Origin: Isoetes taiwanensis
Taxonomy: Eukaryota > Streptophyta > Lycopodiopsida > Isoetales > Isoetaceae
Direction: 5' to 3'
Assembly: GCA_021234155.1 (NCBI GenBank)
Contig: JAJEKV010000002.1
Coordinates: 1,208,164-1,272,163, forward strand
Length of the DNA stretch: 64,000 bases
Below, one piece after another: positions 46,018 through 58,361 of the stretch. A program made the translations under genes and the position numbers. The notes below the pieces were generated by a model that saw only the letters and a program-made list of their open reading frames with translations, was not told the DNA's origin and did no database searches. How positions within the stretch are numbered: the stretch's first letter is position 1; the number at the start of each line of letters is the position of its first letter.

Positions 46018-47475
46018 GGAATCATATCTTTTCTCATATGCACTTTCAAATGCGAAATATAATCATTTCAGACTTAAGCTTTTCATATTTGCTGGTGGTA
46101 CTCAATTTTAGATCGTAGAACTCTTTCATTTCATCATGGAATTAGAGGTCTTCTACCTTTGGGACTGTATACCTTCTATGTGGTGTAAGAGAATCATCTT
46201 ATCCAGGATCTCCATTACATTGGTTACAAGTGGGATGTAAGGACAATCCATATTTTGATATGCCATCATATTAGAACATCGTCTACTTGTTGGTTATTCA
46301 TCTGGTACATCTCACTTCAACTTATATCTAAGATACCATATTGAACTATAGAGAACGAATAAAAGTACTATGTCAACCCACCAGCTAAACCTGACTCGAA
46401 AGCGGGAGACCTTCGTTATTCGCCCCTCATAGAGAAACGAAAACAAAACAACAAAAAATGCCAAAAAACAATGCAAGGACATAGCAGAAAAGGGCAGGGG
46501 CAAAAAGACATTGGGGCAAGAACAGGGGCAAAAAGTCAATCCGACTGATTCCCATTTTTTTTGGGTTGTTGGGGTAAATAACGGCTACCCTTTGAAAGCT
46601 CTAGCATTGCAACATTCTCAACAATCACCCAACAAAGTGTGACTGGAGACAATTGTTGCAAACAATGCTCTATCATGATCACTACCATCTATCATAACAT
46701 AAGCATGTTCTATTAACATTCTTCTTGGTGGAGAAGCTCATGTGTATCATGATGAAGAGTTACAATTGATACCATCTGTAGGTTGTAGTGGATAGATTAT
46801 GTTCTCTTGCAGTATTGGCCTTAGTTGGTCTTGTTCAATAAGATATACTCGTATGTTCTTCTCTGGAGCAAATGCAACATGTATCCTTGACAAAGAAAAA
46901 AAAGGGGGGCAAGTTGCAAGAATTCTATGAGTAGACTAGTAGACTAGAACTAGCTTCAAGGAGGAAAGTGCAAGTTGTGGGGATTCTCTAAATGGACTAG
47001 GTAGGCTTGCATTAGCTTCAAAAGTTCAATACTTATATGTATGAGCATTGGAGCTAAAGTTTGTATCATGGCAACATCTAACATCTAAGCACATTTAGCC
47101 TGGATGCTTTATTTGAAAATGTCTCTTATTCCTTGCAGCACATAAAAAGAGGGATGTTCCATAAGATATAGAGAGAACAAAAAAACATGGGATTATATGA
47201 TTGGACTGGGTAGTGCACTAACTGTATCAACATTGGACATGACAACTTCTAAAATCGCCTAGTGAAACACAATCGTCCTATAAAAGCATATTTGTAACTG
47301 CCTCCTAGTAGATGAAAAGGGAATGGACCATAATATGCTTATCTCTTATTCCTCCAAAGTGGTCTACAATATCCTAAATAGAAGAGGGAAATTGTTCTTT
47401 GCGAATTGACTTGCAATAGACATTTCTCAATGGCTAGCAAATCAATGACCTAGAATTCCTCATCGAAACATGTGC
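46018..47475. other. No gene recognised
   Basis: AT-rich sequence with short frames only. Confidence 0.45.
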
Positions 47476-47479
47476 CTAG

Positions 47480-47590
47480 AGCAAAATCCCTTCGGGGCAT
47501 GGTTTAGTGGTAGGACCTTAAACTGCCACACTCGAGGTCACGGGTTCAAACCTGGACAATATCAGTTTAGTAATGGAAACCTTAAAAATC
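47480..47590 (+). mobile_element. tRNA-derived SINE head
   Basis: Box A-like TGGTTTAGTGGTAGG (47500-47514) and box B-like GGTTCAAACCT (47543-47553) are spaced as in tRNA genes, but the sequence does not fold into a tRNA and continues into the downstream repeat. This is the usual 5' end of a plant SINE. Confidence 0.65.
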
Positions 47591-47596
47591 CATTGC

Positions 47597-47985
47597 CCGA
47601 GGTCCTGTAGTAGAGGCTTTGAACCTGCCATTTGCAGCTCTTAGAATATCGCATCTAGGTTGTGAGGTTGGTCTTGTAGTAGAGGCTTTGAATATCGCAT
47701 CTAGGTAGTGAGGTTGGTCTTGTAGTAGAGGCTTTGAACCTGCCATTTGTGCTCGATAATCACATGCAAAGCAGCTCTTAGAATATCGCATCTAGGTAGT
47801 GAGTTGACTTCCAACCTGCCATTTGTGCTCGATAATCACATGCAAAGCAGCTCTTAGAATATCGCATCTAGGTAGTGAGGTTGGTCTTGTAGTAGAGGCT
47901 TTGAACCTGCCATTTGTGCTCGATAATCACATGCAAAGCAGCTCTTAGAATATCGCATCTAGGTAGTGAGTTGACTTCCATGTGA
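47597..47985. repeat. Tandem array with 91-bp unit and deletion variants
   Basis: The unit starts CTTGTAGTAGAGGCTTTGAA and contains GTGCTCGATAATCACATGCA and AGAATATCGCATCTAGGTAG. Four or five copies occur, some with internal deletions. The array is attached to the SINE head, so it is probably an expanded SINE body. Confidence 0.8.
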
Positions 47986-48242
47986 TATGTAGAATAAAGT
48001 GATATAGAATGTACTCACGATGTGATGATGAGAATGACGTCCTTCAATATAAAAGAAGTAAGGAAGCTTAACTAGCCTACCTACTGGTAGTTAAAAATGC
48101 ACGTCAAATTTGTTGATGAGATACTTTTGTAGTTTATCTATGCAAAAGACCACTAGATGAATAAGAAATTTGGTTTGGTCTTAGATATCAAAAATTGCAT
48201 ATAGCTTGGAACTTCAGATGTGCAAGGACAGTAAATTGCTCT

Positions 48243-48795
48243 GATAATAGTTATGATGAACTTGTTTCGGATCGAGTGTATCTAGATAGTTTTCAATGTT
48301 TATATGTGTGTTTATTTTGTGTCATGTAGATGCCATATTGGTCTGAAGAATATTATTTTATGTGCATGTGAATGTTTGTCTTGCTAGTTAAACCAATTCC
48401 ATGTGGTTATATATGTCTGAAGTTAGCTCATTGGTATTTCACTTGTGATTATGTAATTGCGGCCCCATAATGGCTTAACAATTTGCTTGCTTGGTGCTTG
48501 TTGGCACATGTCCCAATAATAGTTATGATGAACTTGTTTTGGATTGAGTGTATCTAGATAGTTTTCAATGTTTATATGTGTGTTTATTTTGTGTCATGTA
48601 GATGCCATATTGATCTGAACAATATTATTTTATGTGCATGTGAATGTCTAGATTGTGTTTGTCTTGCTAGTTAAACCAATTCCATGTGGTTGTATATGTC
48701 TGAAGTTAGCTCATTGGTATTTCACTTGTGATTATGTAATTGCGGCCCCATAATGGCTTAACAATTTGCTTGCTTGGTGCTTGTTTTACAATTGT
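48243..48795. repeat. Tandem duplication, about 272-bp unit
   Basis: Two nearly identical copies start AATAGTTATGATGAACTTGT at 48245 and 48516 and end GCTTGCTTGGTGCTTGTT. Confidence 0.9.
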
Positions 48796-49845
48796 ATCAA
48801 TCACCCTAGCATGTTAGTCAAGCTAGATGGATGCATATGAGTCTCTAGCTGGGTGCCTGGAACCCCCTATTATTGTGCTAAATACTCTAAACGAGATGTG
48901 CACTGGACTACGTCGGTCATTGGATCCATCTATTCTATGGCCCAGATCATATGTTGGGGTCTCTTGGTGCCTCTCGTTTTGAATATGGTCAATTATGATT
49001 GAGGGCGCCTATGATTTTGAAATATGAAATACATGTCCGCCTAAGGTTTTAAAAAATATACAATACGAAGCCGCAAACCTCTGCCAAAATAACTCAATAT
49101 TCTAATAAGAATGCTTTAACCAATGTAAAGGCAACCAACAAGCTAACTTGCTCATTTTTCCTATTAAAACTACGTTCCCCCTTTTTTTTTAATAACAACC
49201 TATTCTTTTTTTAGGGGTATGGTCTATGGTCTCAGGAATAGTGATTTATGCATCCATATCAAATCCCCCTGGAACCCCCTGCTATTGTGCTACATATTCC
49301 TATCTATTCTTGTTTGCAATCACAACTAGTTTACTATCAAATCCAACCATGTACAAGCCCCTTTCATTATATATCCTTTATAATTCTGAAAATTAGAGCA
49401 AGTCTTTGCACTAGTAAATTTAAAGCATCTTTACCTGGAACCCTCTATATTGAACAAAAGTAAATTCTGTATTGAACCAAAGGCATCTTCTATTTGTTTT
49501 TCAAGCTATTACCCTTCTTGAGTCTTACAAGCTATTACCCTTTTTGAGTTTTAATTGAATCATATATCTTGTATCAAACAAATATGTATCTTCTGGACAT
49601 GAAATCTTGATTCTTAACATTGCCTCATTTCTTTCATGTTCTTGACATAAAAAAAATCTCCCACTATGTCGGTAAACTACTTTATAGAAGACTTATTTTA
49701 GAATATCTCCAAAAGACATACAAAAGCACTCTCTTATGGAGGTGTCCGTGGCGTTGTAATAAAAAGAAATAAAAAAGCTGGGTATAAGACATAATGAACA
49801 TAGATGAGACAAAGTGCAAAATTATCTTGTTAAAATAATGACAAA
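48796..49845. other. Non-coding; dispersed repeat copy at 49215-49305
   Basis: 49215-49305 is closely similar to 19235-19325 (CATATCAAATCCCCCTGGAA and ATTGTGCTACATATTCC). No gene seen. Confidence 0.5.
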
Positions 49846-49846
49846 T

Positions 49847-50159
49847 TGATATGGTCTATGGAGTATGGAATAAATTCTTTGAAAAGTTTGGGCCCACTGG
49901 ATAACGGATTCCATGAAGGGTCTTGGTGTTGGTATTCACTAGAAGCGGTAATGCTTAACAATTTGATATCAAAGCCAAGGTTCAATTCTTCGTGGCAACA
50001 TTGTATGTGTTCCACATACTTGAGGGCAAAGGGAGGAATTGATACGGTCTATGGGATATGCGATAAATAGGAAAGGTTGGGCCCCATTGGGTAACAATTT
50101 CTATGAAGGATCCGCCCTTTTGGTGTGTTGGTTATGATTAGAAGTGTTAATGCCTAACA
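49847..50159 (+). mobile_element. Older TRIM copy (313 bp)
   Basis: Same layout as the TRIM at 18.1 kb: LTRs 49847-49960 and 50040-50159 (TG...TAACA), a primer-binding site decayed to TTTGATATCAAAGCC, and a purine tract GGGCAAAGGGAGGAA. The two LTRs differ by many substitutions and indels, and no target duplication is visible, so it is a much older insertion. Confidence 0.85.
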
Positions 50160-50503
50160 ATTAAGCCAATATTATTATCCTATTTCGACTTCTAAAGAAA
50201 GTAACCTAAACTAAATTCTATCAACTTTAGAGACCAAAAGGCATATGAAATTAGAGGAATAAATCCAAAGCAAAGGGAACACTTAGTTTATTAGTTCTAT
50301 AGATTTGATGGACTTTGATTTTTATTAGACATGTAATTTCTTTTACGTCAACTTTATGCATACAATAACTACATAATCCAAATAGGATTCCCATTTCTTC
50401 CTAAGTAAATGTCTTGTAATTGTGTTTTTAATTAGTTATGCTTGCTCGTGATATTCTCAACAACCTTGGTGATTCCACTTGAAATTCCACAAAAGAAAGA
50501 AGA

Positions 50504-51850
50504 ATGTTGGGAAGGCGCCTTATCTCTCCTCTATTTCGAGTGTCAGTTTCAAGTAGACATGCCTTCACTTCCACATCCACTACTAGAAGTTCATCTACAA
50601 TTTACAACCCTTGTTCATATACAAGGATGCTAGTTCGGCAAAATGTAGGAAATGGATTTAACAACAAACCTTTCTCACTTGGGAATAGAGCATTTTCGAA
50701 AAAAAAATGTGTTGAGCAAATTCCACCAAAGAAACAAGGTGGATTTGTATTGTGGTATTTGGACATGCTAGAGAAAAAGCCAATGCTTACGAAAGCAATG
50801 ACTGCTTGTGCAATTTACACTGCTGCAGATCTCATGTCTCAGGTGATGCTCTTCACTTTCTAGGCTAATAATTGAACTCCTTAAAAACAGTAAAAGTAAA
50901 TAAGATTTGATACTCAAAATCACATCCTTCCCTAAGTTCCTTGACAATTATGTTGCTAAACTCATGGTAGTATATTAATAGTAGGATTAGTCCAACCAAT
51001 TAAATACCTTCAATGACATAGATTGATTTCTAACAACTTTTGATGTAGGCCTTGACAGTGTATACCTCAAAGGAATCTAACCATAGCTGGGATGCTTATA
51101 GAACAATTCGAATGTCAGCAGTAGGCTTTTTCATGTCTGGGCCAACATTGCATTTATGGTTCAACTTTTTGTCTCGTCTTCTACCAAGCAAGGATATAAA
51201 AACCATATTAATAAAGATGGTTATGGGGCAAACCCTTTATGGACCATCATTCATGATTACATTTTTCTCATTGAATGCGTTTGCCCAAGGTACTTTTTCC
51301 ATAAAAACAATGTTATAAAAAGGTCCATAAATCTAACTCATATGAAGCTCAACAGTAAGTTGTTATTTAATTAGCAAATAAGAAGCATAAATCTAGAGTA
51401 AAAAAATCTATAAATGTTTGTATCATTTGAAGTAGTTATTGTTGAAAACTTTTGTCAAAATCACTGCAACGTCTATTTTTCATTCTATCTTATATTAGGA
51501 TCCTTTCGTGAATGAGGAATTTGTGAATTTTAAAATACAGGCGAAAGTGGCACAGAAATTATTGCGAGATTGAAACGTGATATTCCTCCAACAATGGCTT
51601 CTAATCTCATGTATTGGCCAATATGTGATTTTATCACTTTTCGCTTTGTGCCCGTCCAACTTCAGGTTTGTTGTTTTTCCATGTCAACAATGCGAACAAT
51701 GTCGTGAATAACGGTTGAAAGTGTTGCTTCTGGTAATAGTAGTAAATGATAATAGATTTTTATATGCAGCCCCTAGTGAGCAACTCTTTCTCGTTCGTGT
51801 GGACTATCTACTTAACTTATATGGCTGGCTTGAAAAAGACTGAAAGCTAG
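50504..51850 (+). CDS. Mpv17/PMP22-family membrane protein
   Basis: Four exons, 50504-50842, 51049-51289, 51541-51665 and 51770-51850, joined by GT-AG introns in consistent phase, give 261 residues. The first 80 residues are Ser/Arg/Lys-rich with few acids (MLGRRLISPLFRVSVSSRHA), as expected of a mitochondrial or plastid targeting sequence. The Mpv17 domain follows: WYLDMLEKKPMLTKAMTACA, IYTAADLMSQ, YRTIRMSAVGFFMSGPTLHL, WFNFLSRLLP, YGPSFMITFF. It ends with the family signature: NLMYWPICDFITFRFVPVQL, SFSFVWTIYLTYMA. The domain normally forms four membrane spans in the inner mitochondrial or peroxisomal membrane; animal Mpv17 is linked to mitochondrial DNA maintenance and PMP22 to peroxisomes, while plant substrates are poorly known. 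Exons are intact, so probably functional. Confidence 0.9.
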
Positions 51851-52067
51851 AGTTTTCTACAAATTCAAGTCGAAGTTAAACTTGTTGGCAACTTTATTAA
51901 GTTTTTGTGAGATAAATACTGCGAAGATTTTGCTCAATAGTGAGCAACATGAAATTTATACATGTACATATAATATTTAGCACATAAATTTCAATCTCAC
52001 ACCGTATTATAGATAGTTTTTGATTAATTTTCCTCCAAATAAACATGCTCTAATTTCTATCCATTTC

Positions 52068-52625
52068 AATATAGAATAGAATAGAATAGACATTATTGTC
52101 CCTTGTGCCCTGAGGCCACTGGACTTATGTAGCATGGGCGAGTTCCCTAAAGGGTGCTACTAGCACATCACGCTGGTTTATTGTAGCCTTTTCTGAAGGC
52201 TTTTCTTGGTTTCTTCTAGTACCGGCACCCCGTTTATATTTTGGCTTCGTGGCCATGCGAGAATGGTTCGCTATTAACAGCTTTGAGCTGTACACATTGT
52301 GGATTCCATTGTCCCACCTTTAATAGTGGGTCAAATTATGAACCCTCAGCTTCTGATGCATTAGAACTCTTATGTGGAAATAGAACACCAGCCGGCGGGT
52401 TGTACCCGCTCTATCCTGGTGGTCGGTCGGAGGTTTCTCACTGTCCCGACACTTAGCTCATTTCCTTTTCTACAATTATTGTGCATAGTCTTGGTGCCAA
52501 ATAGTGGTGCCCAGCGGCAATAAAGTCGCACTGACCTGGGCTATATTAGTGACGCCGATTACTATCAAGATTAAAAAACCCCGCCCCGAAGGGTTTTCGA
52601 GGAAAAACCTTATTAGTAATGGGCT
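52068..52625 (-). mobile_element. LINE 3' end (minus orientation)
   Basis: On the minus strand, GGTTTTTCCTCGAAAACCCT then TCGGGGCGGGG (52616-52570) starts the same 3' region as at 25990-26215 and 62960-63120, and it ends in TATTCTATTCTATTCTAT (52094-52074). The intervening 400 bp has no clear protein. Confidence 0.55.
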
Positions 52626-52659
52626 CATTAATGCACAGTATCATTATTAGATCCTTTTT

Positions 52660-52790
52660 CGTCATTCTGGATTTTGGATTTTCCCCGCTGCCACATCCTT
52701 TTTCCATCGTGTGGATTTTGGATTCCCCGCTGCCATTCATCCTTTTTCCATCATTCTGGATTTTGGATTTTCCATCTGCTGCTCTTCCAA
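52660..52790. repeat. Three-unit tandem repeat, about 50 bp
   Basis: TTCTGGATTTTGGATTTTCC followed by a CTGCC segment and ATCCTTTTTCCATC recurs three times with small differences. Confidence 0.75.
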
Positions 52791-52799
52791 AATCTGCCA

Positions 52800-54380
52800 T
52801 AGCTATCATTTTTTTCTCCTTCTTTGTTGTTGCTTTGAAGAGCTTCCTGCAAAAAGCCTAAGATCGTTGCAGAAGTCGATGAATGCCTTTGTGGATTTTC
52901 ATACTAACTGTCTAAATGTCCAATTCGTCCATAACACAGATGAGCACTATCGTTAGGCTGCAAAAAACCTAAACTAAACTGGTTATAACTGATTAGAGCT
53001 CCATTCCGGAGCTATGAATATGTAGTGATTACTGGCAACATAACATCAAGCATCCAAAGGTCCGTGTTTAAAACCATTCTAACTATACTATGTTAGCACA
53101 ATCTACCAGCTGCAAACATAGCAACCTCTGATAAGGCTAAATCCAGTTTTCTCTCATAAATCCAGTTTTCTATCATGATAATACATCTTTTATAAGAACA
53201 AAAATGTTACCTTTCATATCAGATTGTTCAACTACAATTTATCAGGGATACCAAGTAGCACAACTTCACAAAATTAGTACAAGAAAGCCTAAGTTAATTG
53301 ACTTGCTAAAAAAATCTGTCCTGTTCTAGTTAGAATCACAGCCATATCTTATAATTTCATCCTATTAATTATGCCCTTTTTAATTCAAGTAGTTTTACGA
53401 TGCAAAAGCCCAATCTTAGAAATACTAGCTTTCATTTTAAGTCAAATCAAACCTGGTTTGATAGTGTAGCTATTATGAGAACTTTCTATCTGAGCACCAC
53501 TGTCCAAACAATTCTGCTGCCCTGGTATGCATGGCCTTTACATGCTTAAAAGCAACATTTATATCTAATTTTTTAAGCAGATAACATATGTATCCTAAAT
53601 TTAACATATTTCTAGCACTTTACCACATTTCTCCTTAATTTCTGTTACCACAGCACATCACAGCAGGTTTTTGCATCTTACACATGGTGACCGGTAATTA
53701 CATCTGCAGAGATAAAACACATAAAATTATATTCATTGTTGATCAGATCAAACCTGGTTAGTTGGCGCCATTGTGATATGATTATCTTCTTACTCCAGAT
53801 TTACTTGATTTCCCTTATCAATTTTGTTATCAACTGCTAGTTATCAACTGTTGGTTTGGATATTTCCCATACAATTCGTGTTGTGCAAGGTTGCACACTT
53901 CCTGAATAAATGTCAGCTGTTTGGCCACCATAGTCAGTATTCTGCTCAGGAGCATTAGTGTTGAATGATCGATTTCTAGAAATTATAGCGTTTTCCATCT
54001 GATGCTATCTGCTGTGCTCTTTTGGCCAGGGTTTCCTTGTTAAATCCCCCACCAATTTTTCGTGACCTAACAGTGCATTCGGCTGCAAGGACCTCTGTTT
54101 TATCAGAATCACAAGACCTGTTTCTAAATACCTTCTTGCCAGATGCATCCAATCGCCAAGACTGCAGGGAATGTGGAGCCGTCGATCCTTAGTTAGATGC
54201 ATGAACTTTTCTTTTAGGGTTATCTCACGAAGCTCCTAGTTTCGACACTGCCATGTCGGAAACTGAAAGGTCATAAGAGGAATGTCTGATAGGGCTTTCG
54301 CCAAGAGGATTAAGGGCGGCAACATCGCCAAGATCCGTGCACAAAGGACATAAGAACTCTAAGTCTGAAGGCATCATGGT
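52800..54380. other. No gene recognised
   Basis: AT-rich sequence between the LINE end and the Harbinger element. A 65-residue minus frame (54202-54005) matches nothing known to me. Confidence 0.45.
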
Positions 54381-54399
54381 AGGCATGGCCACATGTAAC

Positions 54400-54455
54400 G
54401 TTTTTTTTACCCCCTCCCGTAGAGTCTCCGTATACCATTTTTATACGAGAGAGGA
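54400..54455. repeat. Subterminal hairpin of the Harbinger left end
   Basis: CCCCCTCCCGTA and TACGAGAGAGGAGGGGG are imperfectly inverted around TACCATTTTTA, so the left end can fold on itself. The right end has a comparable CCCC/GGGG-rich fold near 61450-61500. Confidence 0.6.
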
Positions 54456-54569
54456 GGGGGCCTCTAATTCTTAACCAGTTTTGTTAACGGATTGTTAAGA
54501 ACCTGTTAACAGCATCTACGAATTGCTTGAACAGAGAGAGTCTTCGGAGAACGGAGAGAACGGAGCAGC

Positions 54570-56235
54570 ATGAAGAAATCGGCTCTTTCTGCATTCAGAC
54601 AGGTCGGCCCACCTGTTGTCACTGAAGAACAGGTTAATCTCCTTGAAATTTTATTTTCCCCTTGCAAAATCTACTTATTTCAAATGCACACATAATGAGG
54701 GTTTGAACATGTGTTGGATCACCAGGGTCACGATTTCGGATTCTCAGAGGTAAGTTATTACTTTTATCCATGAATGGAACATTCTTGAATTACATGTGCT
54801 AAATTTTGGTTTTTTCAACTGTAAACAGGGGTTTCAGACTTATGAGCATGCAGTGGAGTGGCAAGAAAGGAGAGATCTCGGATATTCAGAGGTACACCAT
54901 CTTATCTACTCCAGCAATGTAAATATTTCAAATCTAGTAATGCAAATGTTGGGTTTGTCTGGTATGTGGTTCAAATCCACCTTTATAAATGGCATGGCTG
55001 AATTGTAGCAGTCGAGTTTTGACTTATATGAAGAGGACAAAATTATATGAATTGTAGCAGTCTAGTTTGGACTTATATGTTGATCTATCAAAAAGCAATC
55101 AGTGGTATCCAGATTATCACTATCTGAGATGTTTCCTTTATCAGATTTTTAGTTGAAGTGTTCCATATGAATTGCATGCACAAAAAGCTAAGATCTAATC
55201 ATGAATACTAACTTTGAAGGATTTGCAAATCGGTATTGATCACCGAGGGCAGCCTAGTGAAGGTTTTACATCACCAAAGGCACAAAGACATTGGAATATG
55301 GACAAAGAGACTGCGCTTGTGAAGCTATACAGTAATTTCTTTCTCATGAATGATAGAAATTTGTTGTCTTCAAAGCAATGGCTGCAGATTGCTAATGATT
55401 TGCAAAGAGCATATGGATTGGATTTGAGTGTCAAGCAGCTAAGAGCAAAAGTAGAAAAGCTGAAAGCGAAATATAAAAAAGTGAGAGAGCAAGTCTCTCA
55501 AACAGGAGCAGCCGCAAACAATTGGCCCCTTTATGAGCTTTTAGACGCCATTTTCTCCAAGAGCCCAAAACACATTGGTGTACCTTGTGGTGTTGACGAT
55601 GGCATTACTCAAATGCCAATGCATGATCTTGAAGAAGAGGATGCACATGATGACTATGAGGAGAATCAAGATGTGCAAAGACAAAGGACTTTTGTTGGCG
55701 ATGATGGGGCTGCCACTACTGCACCAAGCTCACGGCGTTATAGAAGACAAAGAGAAAGGCCTTTCATTGTAAATGATGAGGCTGCCACTGCTGCAGCAGC
55801 ACCAAGTTCATATCACGTGGATAATGACACTCAAATGGATAATGACATTGAGGTTCCAAACAGTCCACGGGAAGAGGCGGGCAGGGAGTAAAAGAGAAAA
55901 AGAATTCGAGAAAAAGGAAATTCAAGACAACGGAAGCGGACATGGCGGAAGCTTTGAAAGGCATGGTAGAGGCGGAGAACATGAGATTTGAGAAGGTATT
56001 ATGATTTTTATTATAAGTTGAATTTCAATTTGTAACTATCTAACAACTAATCTAGAAAATGATGCATGAGCAAACTCTCGAGCTTCAAAGAATGGAGTTT
56101 GCTCATAAAATAGAACCTCAAAGGCAAGAAAATCAGACGAGGATGTCTGAAATGCTTTCAGCTATGATGCAACAGCAAAATGCATTCAACACGCAACTAA
56201 TTTCTACTTTGATGCATCAAAGTACGTTTATTTGA
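54570..56235 (+). pseudogene. Harbinger ORF1: Myb/SANT-like DNA-binding protein (one frameshift)
   Basis: Exons 54570-54632 (MKKSALSAFRQVGPPVVTEE), 54726-54749, 54829-54891 (GFQTYEHAVEWQERRDLGYS), a large exon from 55220, and 56056-56235. All introns are GT-AG. The large exon has the trihelix/Myb_DNA-bind_3 pattern: HWNMDKETALVKLYSNFFLM, QWLQIANDLQRAYG, VKQLRAKVEKLKAKYKKVRE and WPLYELLDAIF. Acidic and Ala-rich linkers follow. A frameshift near 55880 separates it from ADMAEALKGMVEAENMRFEK and the C-terminal exon (HEQTLELQRMEFAHKIEPQR, coiled coil). Family members bind element ends and bring in the transposase. Confidence 0.75.
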
Positions 56236-57509
56236 TTATCCCACTCTGCTATAAGAAAAGCTAATTTGTTTGTTCTTTAATAGGTCCAAGACAATCTTGA
56301 AGCACCAAGCATGCAGCACGCAATGTGAGGAAGAAGATCATACTAAGTGTAATTACGAGTTGAAGGACCTAGCAATGAAAGGCCAAAGTCTGCAACATGA
56401 GCAAGCAAACTTTTTTAGTTGGATCTCCAGTACAGACAATAAGCTGTAACTCATAAATGTACCATACATTTATAAGCTGTAATGCAAAAACAGATAGAAC
56501 CATACATTATAAGCTGAATGCACTTGGGTTAGGTTTAGTAGCCAATGCTTTGGATGGAGTTATAATTTGGGTCTATAATATCTGTGTAAGTGCATAGATG
56601 AGAAGATCAGTCTGCTGGATTGTGTGTATATATTTCCTTCAAAGCTGATCGAGGTTCTTGGATTTGCCTTGGAGCTGCATATGAACTGAGGATTACGGGG
56701 TGTGATCACTTCTGCTAGCGATTTATAATTTACAGATAGAAGAGTGCAGAGAAGCTCTATTGGATCGCATGGATCTGCCAAAAATCAACAGTAAAAAGTG
56801 TGGCGAGATCGGATGCTGAATAACAGGCTGCTGCATGTACTAAACGGTACTCTTTAAGCTTATAATCCGTGGTCCCCTTAGTCTCTTCTATGCTACAGGT
56901 AGTCAGATTTGATCACCTCTTGTAATCCGAGATGGAGCTTTAGAGTACTTATATTTGGTAAGGAAAAAAGCACAGGATCACTAGTCTGTAGTAACTAGTA
57001 TTTCTTAGATCTGCAAACCTGTGTTTCATTGATTTGCTTGGTGAATCTTGGAGATATAGATTTGGTTGGATCCGTTTCCATCAATTTTGTTTTCCTGTTA
57101 AATTGTTGTTTGGAATGTTTTCATCTGATCCTCTAACTGAATCCATTTACTGCCCATTTGTTCTTTTCTTTTCTTGTAGCGTAGTAATAAGCCTTCATTA
57201 CCTAGTCCTATAGTTGCCCCTGCCTTTTGTTTAGAAAATACCTTTGGAGAAAAGTTAGAGATGGTGACATCACATCACGTCATGTCCAGACCAAGGGTAT
57301 ATGTTTTGCTTCTTAAATGTTTGCCAGCCTTTCATTTCTTACATTTTGAAGGACGACTTTTAGAATGCAAGATCTTGGCCCTCATTTTTGTCCCAAGTGC
57401 TACCTACTCGTACATGTCATGGATCTATAGATAGATAGATACATCCAACTAGACATGTGACCACACACCACACTACATTGCTCAGTTGGGCCCTGCCCTC
57501 AACCACCTT

Positions 57510-57632
57510 ACATTGCGTCTGTTAGGGTTTGACCCCCAACAATACCGAGTGCGATTCTGGGCGGTCTCGAACTCGAGACCACATTGCTAAGGAACTAGTG
57601 TGTTACCACTAGACCAAACGCCCAGACACTAG
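57510..57632 (-). mobile_element. tRNA-derived SINE head inside the Harbinger
   Basis: On the minus strand: TGGTCTAGTGGTAA (box A, 57616-57603) and GAGTTCGAGACC (box B, 57574-57563) within a 70-bp tRNA-like stretch. It belongs to a different sequence type from the SINE at 47.5 kb. Being inside the Harbinger, it is a later insertion or was carried along. Confidence 0.65.
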
Positions 57633-57889
57633 GTGCTTTCATTTCTATATTTCTAACATTACAGCTTATAAATGAGCAGAATGCAACAACAGATAGAACC
57701 ATACATTATGAGAAGTATGCTGATATAGAAGATGCAATATGATACTAATCTAGTATGGACAATATGATATTGCAGTAAGTAAAGATTCTAGTGTACTGAA
57801 ATATTTCCTTTTGGTAAGTATACCAAATAATATTCTGTAATTATTTGGTAAGTATACATATTGATTTGCAATATGCGTATGCATTCAAC

Positions 57890-58045
57890 ATTTATAAACT
57901 ATTGTAAACCTATGCCAACCTATGCGTATGCTCAACCTATTGTAAACTATGCGTATTGTAAACCTATGCGTATTGTAAATTATAAGTATGTAAACCTAAA
58001 CGTATTGTAAACTATGCGTATGTAAACCTATGCGTATGTGCTTAT
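57890..58045. repeat. Minisatellite of TATGCGTA / TTGTAAACC units
   Basis: Units such as CCTATGCGTATTGTAAA and CTATGCGTATGTAAA repeat at 15-20 bp spacing. A 27-bp stretch with TTTTAAATGTTCGATTTCAT follows twice (58035-58110). Confidence 0.75.
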
Positions 58046-58361
58046 TTTAAATGTTCGATTTCATTCCTTTGCCCAACTGCTTATTTTAAATGTTCGATTT
58101 CATTTTTTTTTGGCATTTGAATACATGAGCAAATCGTGTGGGATAAGCACTAACTCCAAAGCTCATATTGAGTGCCCTTCCCTTGCCTGACTCATTGGAT
58201 GGTAAAACTCCTATATTATTCAATTCAATCTATCTATGCAATTCTATTTTATTTTATTCTATAATACTCCTTGAAAACACGTTCACAGCAATCCTTGTTG
58301 TCAAGTTTAGAATCCTTGTTGTTGCCAAAATTCAGGATCAATAGAATATACAGCAAAGGAA

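Noticed and set aside
47490-47560. Functional tRNA gene
   Set aside because: Box A and B are present but arms do not pair into a cloverleaf and the sequence continues into a repeat; a SINE head fits better. The same holds for 57510-57632.
52241-52456. Cys-containing 71-residue plus frame as a zinc-finger gene
   Set aside because: It lies antisense to a LINE 3' region and its cysteines follow no known spacing.
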